A stretch of DNA of 41,474 bases from Barthelona sp. PAP020 (Eukaryota > Metamonada: BaSk clade): assembly GCA_040182905.1 (NCBI GenBank), contig JARQWU010000066.1, positions 1 through 41,474 of the forward strand. Direction: 5' to 3'. This document shows positions 1-8,491 of the stretch, one piece after another. The stretch's first letter is position 1. Every line of letters starts with the position of its first letter. The notes below the pieces were generated by a model. That model was not told the DNA's origin. It saw nothing but the letters and a program-made list of their open reading frames with translations, and made no database searches. The position numbers were made by a program, and so were the translations under genes.

Positions 1-10
1 TTTTGCAAAA

Positions 11-153
11 GCAAAATTTTAAAGTTTGAACTTTACCTTAGAAAATCTAAAGTTTTTCAACAGATCAATCGGGCCTCGAAAGCCTTTAACCAAATAAACA
101 CTATTCTTTCTTATTCACTCACACGCACAGTGCTTCTTGGCTTGGAAATAATT
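11..153. repeat. Diverged dispersed repeat, copy A
   Basis: This segment recurs at 693-835 in the same orientation, with roughly 85% identity by eye and one 1-nt gap. Shared blocks include GCAAAATTTTAAAGTTTGAA and ATTCTTTCTTATTCACTCACAC. On the minus strand the copy covers the last codons and 3' flank of the recombinase-like fragment at 115-330. I read it as the end of an old repeated or mobile element rather than a functional site. Whether further copies exist elsewhere in the genome cannot be seen here. Confidence 0.75.
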
Positions 154-330
154 ATCTCTAATAATGGATAATGCCTTGTTCCTGGACATACCATCTCCCT
201 GTAGTTGGTGGAACCTGCTTTGAGCATAGGAATGTCTAAAATCGTGTGGACTAATTCCTAACTTGGCTTGGAAATAAACAAAAGAATGGGAATGGAAAAT
301 TTTTCCAAAATTTTCATACTTGATGACCAA
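115..330 (-). pseudogene. Tyrosine recombinase-like C-terminal fragment
   Basis: A 71-codon open stretch without an ATG (the frame opens with TTG just after an in-frame TGA). It contains ISPHDFRHSYAQSRF followed by GMSRNKALSIIRDN. This resembles the HxxR box of tyrosine recombinases (typically HxLRHSYAQ...), followed by a helix of the LSRxEALxxIS type. The expected LGH box and the catalytic tyrosine are not visible before the stop, so it is a remnant at best. The last codons (A/L-K-N/K-H...CE-stop) are also preserved in repeat copy B, which suggests a repeated element. The match rests on one motif in a short frame; chance similarity is possible. Confidence 0.35.
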
Positions 331-335
331 GATTC

Positions 336-1108
336 AATTGTCGCCACTCATTGTCTGTGGCTGAGATTTAATGAAATGAGTTTTCTCTGATTACTTTTTC
401 TTTGTAAATAAATATTGTTGTTTCACAACTTGACCAAAATATTAATATTAATAATTTATAAGTATTAACACTTTCCATATAATACTATGTTATTATTTTA
501 AATTTCTTTTTCAATTAATTATAAATTAGTCCTGTTGTGAACAACTGTATTCATTTATAAAAAAAGTAAACTCAAAAAATTTATTCTAATAAATTGTAGG
601 TAAGGAATGAGAGATTGAAATACCATTTCAACGATCAAGTTGGAGAATTTCTCCGAAATTCTTCATCACAATTTTTTTGTTTTTTTACCAAGGCAAAATT
701 TTAAAGTTTGAACTTAACCTTGGAAAATATAAAGTCTTTTAACGGACAAAATCGGGCCTAGAAAGCGTTTAACCCAATGAACATTATTCTTTCTTATTCA
801 CTCACACGGACTGTGATTCTTGGCCAACAAATAATCAACAGATCATCTACAAAAGCATCTACAAAAGCACAAAAGATTAGAGAATATTCGATAAAATCTT
901 TCTGTAATGGACTACATATAAATCAAATAAATATTCAAAAGTACCAAATGCCATTTCCAAAATGCTTCTTTTGACTATTTTTATGGTTCATTAAAAGAAA
1001 TAGTCATGTGAGGATAGTCTTTGCACAACCAACCCAAAAAAAAACGTGAAATAAGAATCAGGCGAAATTCGCATTTTATTATTGAAACAGAAAGCCTAAA
1101 AACTATAA
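336..1108. other. Gene-poor region holding repeat copy B
   Basis: AT-rich sequence with no frame I can defend. It holds the second repeat copy (693-835) and a short internal duplication of AAAAGCATCTAC around 847-870. The open frame at 777-974 on the plus strand runs through the repeat in the antisense direction and shows no recognisable protein character. Confidence 0.6.
693..835. repeat. Diverged dispersed repeat, copy B
   Basis: Second copy of the repeat at 11-153, same orientation, about 540 bp downstream. On the minus strand its start still encodes the tail of the recombinase-like frame (a short L-A-K-N-H...C-E-stop run against A-K-K-H-C-A-C-E-stop in copy A). Upstream of that tail the two copies stop resembling each other. 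This fits two insertions of one element followed by decay, or one broken element with a duplicated end. Confidence 0.75.
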
Positions 1109-2653
1109 TTAAACCATGGTATCAGGATAAAAAACGGTACCATGATGAAAATCATCAGGCTGATAACTAATTGGATATCTATCAGATTGTTCATTTGACT
1201 GTATGGGATGTTGATTTGAGTTTACATGATAAGTGATGTTGTTCACAAGATCGTCTTCAACATTCATAAATATAGCTTTGTTGTCATCAAAGGAGGTTTG
1301 ATTTTGGTTCAGAAAAGAATTTTGTTTCCAATCAAAATTACTCATCGATTGATTGTTTATTGGACTGTTTTCAAAATTGGGTTGCTGATTCAAATACAAA
1401 GCATTGGTAAAACCATCATCAAACGCCTTCTTATGACTTACTCTTTTTAAAGCAACACAACAACCAATTCCAACAAGAACAATAAAAAACGATATAACAA
1501 GGACCATAAACAGACCATTTCCATCATTATTGGAAACAACACTTGTGAATCCATAGTGTGTAATAGCAGGTGCAATATTGCTCCCAATCCAAAATTGAGG
1601 ACCAGTCATACCAATAAAATGAGTTCCTAATTGATCTTCGTGAGTTTCTAAAATAACTGTTTTGCTACCAACACCAATAGCAGCACCAAAACCATAGTAA
1701 TCTTTAGAATTTGAAGATATATAATTGATAAGAAATTTAAAACCTGAAGCACTTGACACACTAACTAATTGTACATTGCCACCGTCAACACGATTACCAT
1801 ATAAGATTCTGTTGTTGGTTAAACCAATCAAAGAACTAAAATTTTGGACTTTTGTTGAAGAGGAAAGTTTAGTCACAAAAATAAATTCTTTATCATTAAT
1901 TTCAAACAAATAATAATAATCAGACGACAGACAAACTATATAATCAGTAGTATATGTGGCACGAATAATATCCGAATATTCCTTCGAACCAATAGCATAT
2001 TTGGTCACATAAGTGGCTTTATTGTAAATTCTTATCTGAATTCCAACCTCAGTTTCTCTTGAAGTGTTTAACATTATAAAAGCGTTTCCTTGAAGTCCAA
2101 CAACCCTACCAGTATAACTGCTTTGACCACTACTGAGAGAAGATCCACTTAATTGATAGAGAATATACCCAAAGGTCGAAGTACGAGATATTTGAATGTA
2201 GGCATAAAAAAAACCAGTAACAGTATCAATACTCACTCCACCAAAGGTGTAAGCATCCGAAGATGAAAAAGTTTCGTAACTATCTAAAGAGCAATGTTCC
2301 GAACTTGAAATTTCATAGACAAATAGACCATTTGTTCTTAGAATTGCAATTTTACCATTAAAAAGTGCAGGTTTGGCAAATATTATGGCTGAAGAAAATG
2401 GAATTTGACATTGAGGACTACCAAACATAGAATAAACTTGAATTCCATAATATCCATTTGAATCCACCTTCATATATGCCCAGTATGAGGTTCCAACACC
2501 AATAACAGCATCATAGCCATATGAACTCCGAGAACCAAAAGTATAATCAGGGAGGAAATGATCAAGATTAAGTGCATCACCAACAAATTTTTCACCAGTT
2601 ATACCAAAGCAAACAGTGATCAAAGATAATAAAAGAATGCAAACTTTTATCAT
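1109..2653 (-). CDS. Secreted/type I membrane protein, unknown function
   Basis: A 514-aa protein. Residues 1-17 (MIKVCILLLSLITVCFG) form a signal peptide, residues about 18-379 are an extracellular region rich in Ser, Tyr and Gly with beta-strand character, and residues about 380-402 are one membrane helix. The cytoplasmic tail of about 110 residues is rich in Asn and Gln and carries several tyrosines. Repeating blocks such as YDAVIGVGTSY (residues 48-58) and YGFGAAIGVGSKT (320-332) suggest a propeller or repeat ectodomain, but I cannot assign a family. I chose the ATG at 2653 because the longer frame opens with TTG, and the ATG is followed directly by the signal peptide and preceded by a T-tract. 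Its architecture resembles the membrane protein at 16416-18122, though the ectodomain differs. A surface receptor or adhesion protein is an inference. Confidence 0.8.
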   Translation of the reverse strand: MIKVCILLLSLITVCFGITGEKFVGDALNLDHFLPDYTFGSRSSYGYDAVIGVGTSYWAYMKVDSNGYYGIQVYSMFGSPQCQIPFSSAIIFAKPALFNGKIAILRTNGLFVYEISSSEHCSLDSYETFSSSDAYTFGGVSIDTVTGFFYAYIQISRTSTFGYILYQLSGSSLSSGQSSYTGRVVGLQGNAFIMLNTSRETEVGIQIRIYNKATYVTKYAIGSKEYSDIIRATYTTDYIVCLSSDYYYLFEINDKEFIFVTKLSSSTKVQNFSSLIGLTNNRILYGNRVDGGNVQLVSVSSASGFKFLINYISSNSKDYYGFGAAIGVGSKTVILETHEDQLGTHFIGMTGPQFWIGSNIAPAITHYGFTSVVSNNDGNGLFMVLVISFFIVLVGIGCCVALKRVSHKKAFDDGFTNALYLNQQPNFENSPINNQSMSNFDWKQNSFLNQNQTSFDDNKAIFMNVEDDLVNNITYHVNSNQHPIQSNEQSDRYPISYQPDDFHHGTVFYPDTMV

Positions 2654-2804
2654 CAAAAAAAAAAAATCAAACACAAAAGAAATGAGAAATTTTTGAAATC
2701 GCAAGAAGCCAAAAAATTTTCAATTGTCCTCTTCCTCAATTTAACAATATTTGATCAACAAAAAAAAGAGATCATAAATTTATGAAAATTCATTGGATCA
2801 AAAA

Positions 2805-4703
2805 TCAACAAACAAAAACCAATTCAATATGCGCAATCAATTGATGAATAAATTGTTCAAGGGTAGTATAATTTACGATAATTCTTTCTAGGTCTGGTTT
2901 GACATTTTTAACATTATGATTGGTCAAAAAAGCCTCAGACAATTGTTTTAATTGAATGTCCCAATTATCAAACCCTTCCAATTCATGAAGAATCCCATCA
3001 ACTACAATAGTTAAAGCAGAAACTAACCCATCTAGTTCATTTTCAATTTCACAACTTTTATCAGGGTTTGTATCGACTTCAACATTATCTTTGGTTTCAA
3101 TTTCAGTTTTATTGAAAATTTTTATTGATTTATCGACATCACCCAACAAAAATATCCCAAAATTTGGTGTAAAAAGCATAATATCAATAATCAACTCGAA
3201 TAAACACAAATTGAAAGCATTTGAATTCAATGCATAATTCAAAAATTTGTTGATAATTGCCTGCTTCATGTTTTTCAAAAAATCTTTGTTCTTTTCTGTA
3301 AATTGATCATCTAAAACATTATATTTGTCAAAAGATTGATATAACTCATCAAATGAATGACAATTTGTTAAACTATTTTTTATTAACGACGAGTTTACAC
3401 TTGCTAGTCTTCTTTGAGCCTCAAAACGATAATCATTAATAGTACAACCTTTAATATTAGTTCTCAATAATAACATTGTTTCCAAAGTACTGAAGATTTT
3501 TAAAGAAGGTTTTTCAATGGGCTCAGAACATGTGAATAAAGTTTTTAGGTCACTCAATTCTTTGTTGGCAAAATTTAAATTTAACACTGCACTTGTGTAT
3601 TCACAAGCCAGTTTTGAAATCTCTTCCTCTCCTTCTTCAATAAGCTGAGGCATAAATTTGACAAAATTGGCAAAAAACACAATGTTTTCAAAAGACAATT
3701 TCCAACATCCAAAAATCATCAACTTGAGTATTCCTTTTTTACATGAATGGTTACCACTTATCAATTGTTCTTCAAAAACATCTTTCAAAGTCTCATTACA
3801 CTCTTTCATAAAACATTCCTTAAAAGGCTTATAAGACAACTTATCAAACATATTTATCAAGTCAAAGGATTGTTTGAACTCAACCAACTGATTCTCATCA
3901 GTAGAAACACTTATTTTTAGCAATCGAAAAACTAGAGTTTTAATCAAAGTTTGTTTGTAAAGTTTGTAAAAACCTTCAGAAAATTCAGGATACATGTTGA
4001 AAAATTCACAGAATCTTTCAAAAGTCTTGATTTTATAAACTGAAAATATAGCTCCCATCGTTACAAAATTGTCAGTGATATACAACTCTTTTCCAGGGAA
4101 ACTAACTAAAGCGGTTAAAATGCATTCTATTAACCAATTCAAATTGTCAAAAATATCAATAGTCGATTCTATCACTAATTCTTCAGTTGGATATTGAAAC
4201 TCACAACTTTCAGGTATTAGTTGAAATTTATCACTCTTTTTCAACATGTTTCCATATAAACCTTCCAAAAATGAATTCAAGGGTTGAGAAACAGTTGATT
4301 GAACCATAATTACAGGAATAGACTTCAATAAATGTGAACAAAAAGCTATACATAATCGAACCATCCCATTAGGTTGATCATTCTTCCCATATTCTAATAA
4401 TATCTTGAAAAGGTTATTAGTCAAAAAATACTGCAAACATTCCCCTGCATAATTGTTGGAAGTTCTATCGTTTTCTTCAAATATTAATAAATCAAGAATG
4501 TTTTGTAAAACAACAGGTATTGTTGTATTGATATCAACATTATCAATTTCATTTTCACTATGTTTTGTATAATTTTCCAATTCAGTTATTAATTCATCCC
4601 AATGTTCCGTTAGTTCATCAATATAATTACGAGTTTGAACATATTCACCAATCTTATTCACAGTACTTTTAACTATTTTCTTTAATCTTGATCTTAGTCC
4701 CAT
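2805..4703 (-). CDS. FHIP/FAM160-like (RAI16-like) Hook-complex subunit
   Basis: A 632-aa, mostly helical protein. Residues about 60-150 carry the characteristic start of the RAI16-like/FHIP family. An IPVVLQNILDLLIFEEND segment is followed by GECLQYFLTNNLFKILLEYG and then a D-x-P-x-G-M-x-R-L-C-I-A-F run, matching the family pattern of a conserved EYLL...L...P.GMR block. In animals and fungi this family joins FTS and Hook proteins in the FHF complex, which links early endosomes to dynein. The assignment rests on the N-terminal third; the rest is helical repeat with an acidic linker near residue 530. The ATG at 4703 is well placed. It shares strand with its neighbours but shows no sign of an operon. 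An unrelated armadillo-like protein is the alternative. Confidence 0.68.
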   Translation of the reverse strand: MGLRSRLKKIVKSTVNKIGEYVQTRNYIDELTEHWDELITELENYTKHSENEIDNVDINTTIPVVLQNILDLLIFEENDRTSNNYAGECLQYFLTNNLFKILLEYGKNDQPNGMVRLCIAFCSHLLKSIPVIMVQSTVSQPLNSFLEGLYGNMLKKSDKFQLIPESCEFQYPTEELVIESTIDIFDNLNWLIECILTALVSFPGKELYITDNFVTMGAIFSVYKIKTFERFCEFFNMYPEFSEGFYKLYKQTLIKTLVFRLLKISVSTDENQLVEFKQSFDLINMFDKLSYKPFKECFMKECNETLKDVFEEQLISGNHSCKKGILKLMIFGCWKLSFENIVFFANFVKFMPQLIEEGEEEISKLACEYTSAVLNLNFANKELSDLKTLFTCSEPIEKPSLKIFSTLETMLLLRTNIKGCTINDYRFEAQRRLASVNSSLIKNSLTNCHSFDELYQSFDKYNVLDDQFTEKNKDFLKNMKQAIINKFLNYALNSNAFNLCLFELIIDIMLFTPNFGIFLLGDVDKSIKIFNKTEIETKDNVEVDTNPDKSCEIENELDGLVSALTIVVDGILHELEGFDNWDIQLKQLSEAFLTNHNVKNVKPDLERIIVNYTTLEQFIHQLIAHIELVFVC

Positions 4704-4929
4704 CGTTTTCTTTGGTTATATTCTTTTGAATGAGGGAGAAAAAACTAAAAAAAAAAATCAAGTCTTCTTTTTATTCTATTATTTTGCTTTTTAGGTTAAA
4801 GTTATGAAAAAGCATGCATAATTATTAGTGAAAAAAACTCTTCATTAAACTTTTGAAGAATAGAAAGATAAAAATTAAAACTATTTATTTATAAGTACTA
4901 TTGAAAATAAATCACACAATTTAACATCC

Positions 4930-5904
4930 TCAAAAAGCCTTTTGTATCATGTTTGAGCTTGATTTGAAATTTGTGGTCAAATCTACAGACAAATTTTCCT
5001 GTTTTGGAGCATTACCAGTATCTTGCTTTGCATGTTCTTTAATAGGTGATGCTTGGAGTTGCTCCAATGTGTCAACACATTCTTCCAAATCTTGAGCCAT
5101 TTTTTCATATTTGGGTAACAATTTTGACTTTCTGTAAAATAATATCTGATTAGAATGACGTACAATTTGAATTTCCTGAGAGAGCTTATTGTAGAGTTCT
5201 TTGCAACGAGCTAATTTAGAACGAACTTCAGGTAAAGCAGAAGGATCTGTTTGTAAATCACAATAGTGATATTTTAAATGTTTAGAACAGAACATAAACT
5301 CTTTCAAAACAACTTCCTTGCATCTCTTTCCATCTCCAATTTCTTTTCCAAAATTACTTTTACACTTACAATAAATACTATTGGCATCTGTTTCAATATG
5401 CTCAGCACAATATTGTGGCTTTTCACCAATATATTCCATCAAGGCAGGATTACGACAAGGTTTTCCAGTTTTTTTGTTTTTGGCACAGCAAGGCTCATAA
5501 TCAGGTCTTTCTTTTGGTGTTTTTTTGTTTCTGGGTCTATTAACACGACCAACAGTATTGTTACTTTCTGGTTCATTTGACAAATTCATGTTATTTTGAT
5601 ATCCATGAATTAGATGTGGAATAGGTGCTGTTTGAAATGGGTGATAAATTGGAACATTGTTCATGGAAAAATTGAGAGGTGCGAATGTTGGAAATTGGGA
5701 AAACATAAATTGGTTGTTAAAAGGAGAATTCATACTCAAAGGGTTTAAAGTACCAGCTTCATTAGTTGATGCACTTTGTTGACCCAAAGATTCTGCCATG
5801 GGTGGAAAAGGCAGTACATAGGGATAATTAAAGTCTAATGAAACTGGAATTGGCATCATATAAGGCGTTTGGGGTGTTATATCATTCTTTGATCTTTCAT
5901 TCAT
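4930..5904 (-). CDS. zf-C3Hc3H chromatin protein (KANSL2/INO80D-like)
   Basis: A 324-aa protein. Residues 1-130 are low-complexity (Pro, Asn, Phe, Met). Residues 139-209 hold two zinc-binding modules of the C3Hc3H type: C139/C140-C150-C166-H169 and C179/C181-C195-C206-H209, with the hallmark YCAEH and FCSKH ends. Residues about 230-285 form a coiled coil. This finger pair is known from KANSL2 of the NSL acetyltransferase complex and INO80D of the INO80 remodeller, where it is a putative DNA-binding or scaffold domain. I cannot choose between those two. The frame could be extended to 5937 with GTG, but ATG at 5904 is the more credible start. It is transcribed divergently from the calmodulin-like gene across 300 bp that contain T-tracts. 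Confidence 0.72.
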   Translation of the reverse strand: MNERSKNDITPQTPYMMPIPVSLDFNYPYVLPFPPMAESLGQQSASTNEAGTLNPLSMNSPFNNQFMFSQFPTFAPLNFSMNNVPIYHPFQTAPIPHLIHGYQNNMNLSNEPESNNTVGRVNRPRNKKTPKERPDYEPCCAKNKKTGKPCRNPALMEYIGEKPQYCAEHIETDANSIYCKCKSNFGKEIGDGKRCKEVVLKEFMFCSKHLKYHYCDLQTDPSALPEVRSKLARCKELYNKLSQEIQIVRHSNQILFYRKSKLLPKYEKMAQDLEECVDTLEQLQASPIKEHAKQDTGNAPKQENLSVDLTTNFKSSSNMIQKAF

Positions 5905-6204
5905 TTGGAAAGTGAAATGGAAAACTGATTCCAACACAGCTTTTGATTTTGATTTCTTCCAATTTTCAATTCAACTTTAATTCCAAAATTCTTATATTTA
6001 TATATTTAATCATATTTTATCGTTTGAAAATAAGAAATTTAAATTTTTAATTTCGACAATTTCAAAACTTCTTCAAAAAATGTCACAAACAATAACGTTT
6101 TATAAAATTTTATTATTTAAATCAATGATGAAAATTTAGGGTAAAATTTTGGAAAGATGGTTTTTTTTTTGAATTTTCCATAGTTTTTTTTTGAATATTA
6201 AAAC

Positions 6205-6618
6205 ATGGACGAATCTGAAGTAAGATCACTTTTTAACTCTTTTGACACAGATGGCAATGGATCTATTGATCATCAAGAGCTTTTTGCTGTTTTACATGCT
6301 ATTGTTCCTGATGTTGATGATGAGCAAATTAGAAAGGTTATTGAAGAATGTGACACTGATAAAAACGGTTCTGTTGAATATGAAGAGTTCAAAGAACTTT
6401 TGGAAAAAATTCAACCTGATGATAGTGATTTAAAGGCCGCTTTTGATCTTTTTGACGAAGATGGAAATGGTTCAATTACTTATGATGAATTTAAGAAGTT
6501 CTTGTTGAAGATTGATCCAACTGCTTCTGAACAAGAAATGCGCAGTATGTTTGCTGTTGCTGATAGTGACAATGATGGTCAAATTGATTTTGAAGAATTT
6601 AAAGCCATTCATGAATAA
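6205..6618 (+). CDS. Calmodulin-like four-EF-hand calcium sensor
   Basis: A 137-aa protein made almost entirely of four EF-hands. The loops begin at D14 (DTDGNGSIDHQE), D50 (DTDKNGSVEYEE), D84 (DEDGNGSITYDE) and D120 (DSDNDGQIDFEE). All four keep Asp at loop positions 1 and 3, Gly at 6, a hydrophobic residue at 8 and Glu at 12, so all should bind calcium. It is shorter than calmodulin (about 149 aa) because the N-terminal helix is short and the ends are trimmed. A calmodulin, troponin C-like or centrin-like role is possible; the long basic N-terminus of centrin is absent. The leader carries two T-tracts (around 6162-6195). A calcium sensor here is relevant to the CFAP221-like and POC5-like proteins, whose families bind calmodulin or centrin, but that link is inferred. 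Confidence 0.92.
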   Translation: MDESEVRSLFNSFDTDGNGSIDHQELFAVLHAIVPDVDDEQIRKVIEECDTDKNGSVEYEEFKELLEKIQPDDSDLKAAFDLFDEDGNGSITYDEFKKFLLKIDPTASEQEMRSMFAVADSDNDGQIDFEEFKAIHE

Positions 6619-6913
6619 TTTTTCTTGTGTTTTGTTGTTGTAAAAATTGAATAAATTAACATTTGATTTTTTTTAATATTTTTTGTTGTTTTCGATATTT
6701 TTTGGAAGAAAATTGTTGGGTTATTGATACACTTCATGAGAATATTTTCAAACAAAAAAATTTGCATTCCACCGAGTCAGATTTATGTTTCTTCACATTG
6801 ATATGCTCAAAAATCATCAGAATTGCGATATAAAGAAAGAAAATACAAATATCACCAAAAAAAAAACAAAAAAACAAAAGAAAAAACCAACTTTTATTTA
6901 CACAATTGTTATT

Positions 6914-8305
6914 TTACATAAATCTCTTCAAAGTTTTCAATTGATCATCAGTATAAGGTGCATAACGAAGATTTTTATCAACTTCAATCCAGGTCTTTCT
7001 ATGTACTACAGATTTCATGTGGGAAAATGTTGTAAATGAGTTATAACCATGATAATTTCCCATTCCTGAGTTACCAACTCCACCAAAAGGAATTTCAGCA
7101 GAAGAAACTTGAATCAAACAATCATTGATACAAACAGAACCGGAAGTTGTTCTTGTTTTGAACAGTTCCTCAACATCTTTATCGCTTGAAAAGAGATATA
7201 GAGTTAATGGTCTTTCGTTGCTATTGACAAATTTAATAATTTCATTTACTTCATCGTAAAGCATGACAGGTAAAACTGGACCGAAAATTTCTTCTCCCAT
7301 AATAGGCATGTCAGGTGTGACATCGGTGAGAATAGTTGGGGGAATAAATCTGTTTTCAATATTAGAAACACCATTTTGCATGAATAGCTTAGCGCCTTGA
7401 TCAACACTGTCGGTAATCAGGTTGTTAATCCTTTGAGCATGTTGCACATTGACGATTCGACAAAATTCCTGACTTTCAGCAGCATTTTCACCATATTGTG
7501 CAATAAATTCATTCTTCAAAATTTCTAAAAATTCTTCTGCAATAGTTCTCTCCAAAAATAAATAATCAGGGGCAACACAAGTCTGCCCAGCATTAATGCA
7601 TTTTCCCCAAACCAATCTACGTGCAGCCAAGGCTAAATTACAAGAAGAATGAATAATAGCAGGTGATTTACCACCCAACTCCAAAGTAACAGGTGTAAGG
7701 CTTTTGGACATAGCTTTCATTACAACCTTACCAAGATTAGGAGACCCAGTAAAAAAGCAATAATTAAATGGCAATTCTAATAAAGCACTAGTCACTTCTC
7801 GTCCTCCAGCATAAATAGCAAATGCTTCTGGATCAAGATATTTGGGAACAATATCTAACATTAATTGGCTATACTCTGGTAAAAACGTGGAAGTCCTCAA
7901 AATACAACAGTTACCAGCAGCAATTGCCCCAACCAATGGAACAAACAAAAGATTAAATGGATAATTCCAAGGCGAAATAATTAATGCAACTCCATAAGGT
8001 TGAGGAAATATTTCAGCATTTGAGGGTGTAATTCTCCAAGGTGTAGGTAACTTCGATGGTTTCATCCATTTTTGCAAATTTTTCTCAGCAAATTCAATTT
8101 CATCTAAAACAGGTGAAATATCAACCATAAAAGTATCAAAAGGATGACGATGAAGATCTTTGTTAAGTGAGTCAACAATTGCATCCTGATTTTCAATTAT
8201 CATTTTTTTCAATTGTTCCAATTGATGCAATCTATATTCAGAAGATAAAGTTGCACCAGTTTGAAAGAATTCTTGAATTCGGTTGAATGTTTCGGCGATT
8301 TCCAT
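6914..8305 (-). CDS. Class 3 aldehyde dehydrogenase
   Basis: A 463-aa NAD(P)-dependent aldehyde dehydrogenase of the ALDH3 group, oxidising aldehydes to acids. Visible motifs: SPWNYPF with Asn114, FFTGSP (residues 184-189), general base Glu209 in LELGGKSP, nucleophile Cys243 in NAGQTCVAPDY, EEIFGPVLPV (338-347) and a PFGGVGNSGMGNYHG C-terminal block. Length and end match soluble class 3 enzymes; there is no C-terminal membrane anchor as in fatty aldehyde dehydrogenase. The coenzyme-site motif usually written KPSE is RTST here (137-140), which could alter NAD/NADP choice. I chose ATG at 8305, which aligns with the family start; the longer frame adds 12 residues. It is divergent from the CFAP221-like gene, 186 bp away. 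Confidence 0.95.
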   Translation of the reverse strand: MEIAETFNRIQEFFQTGATLSSEYRLHQLEQLKKMIIENQDAIVDSLNKDLHRHPFDTFMVDISPVLDEIEFAEKNLQKWMKPSKLPTPWRITPSNAEIFPQPYGVALIISPWNYPFNLLFVPLVGAIAAGNCCILRTSTFLPEYSQLMLDIVPKYLDPEAFAIYAGGREVTSALLELPFNYCFFTGSPNLGKVVMKAMSKSLTPVTLELGGKSPAIIHSSCNLALAARRLVWGKCINAGQTCVAPDYLFLERTIAEEFLEILKNEFIAQYGENAAESQEFCRIVNVQHAQRINNLITDSVDQGAKLFMQNGVSNIENRFIPPTILTDVTPDMPIMGEEIFGPVLPVMLYDEVNEIIKFVNSNERPLTLYLFSSDKDVEELFKTRTTSGSVCINDCLIQVSSAEIPFGGVGNSGMGNYHGYNSFTTFSHMKSVVHRKTWIEVDKNLRYAPYTDDQLKTLKRFM

Positions 8306-8491
8306 TAAAAAAGGGTAATAGGTGAAATGTAAAATTATCAAATAATTTCATTTTTTTTGATTTATAAATTATATTGAACATTTAAACTTAGTAGTTTATT
8401 ATGTTTGTTATTTGTAATTAAGTTTAAAGAGGAAGTAGAAAATTACTTCTGTTCAAACAATCTTTTTTGAAAATTCATTTGTACAAACAAT
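8306..8491. promoter_or_regulatory. Divergent promoter, ALDH / CFAP221-like
   Basis: 186 bp between two start codons pointing away from each other. It must contain both 5' leaders and promoters. It is AT-rich, with an A/T-tract near 8350 and another near 8464. No known motif is visible. Confidence 0.5.

Noticed and set aside
777-974. 65-aa plus-strand frame in repeat copy B
   Set aside because: It runs antisense to the conserved recombinase-like tail, has no protein character and has no counterpart frame in copy A.
5278-5580. 100-aa plus-strand frame opposite the zinc-finger gene
   Set aside because: The minus-strand frame has the full Cys/His pattern; this one is its shadow.
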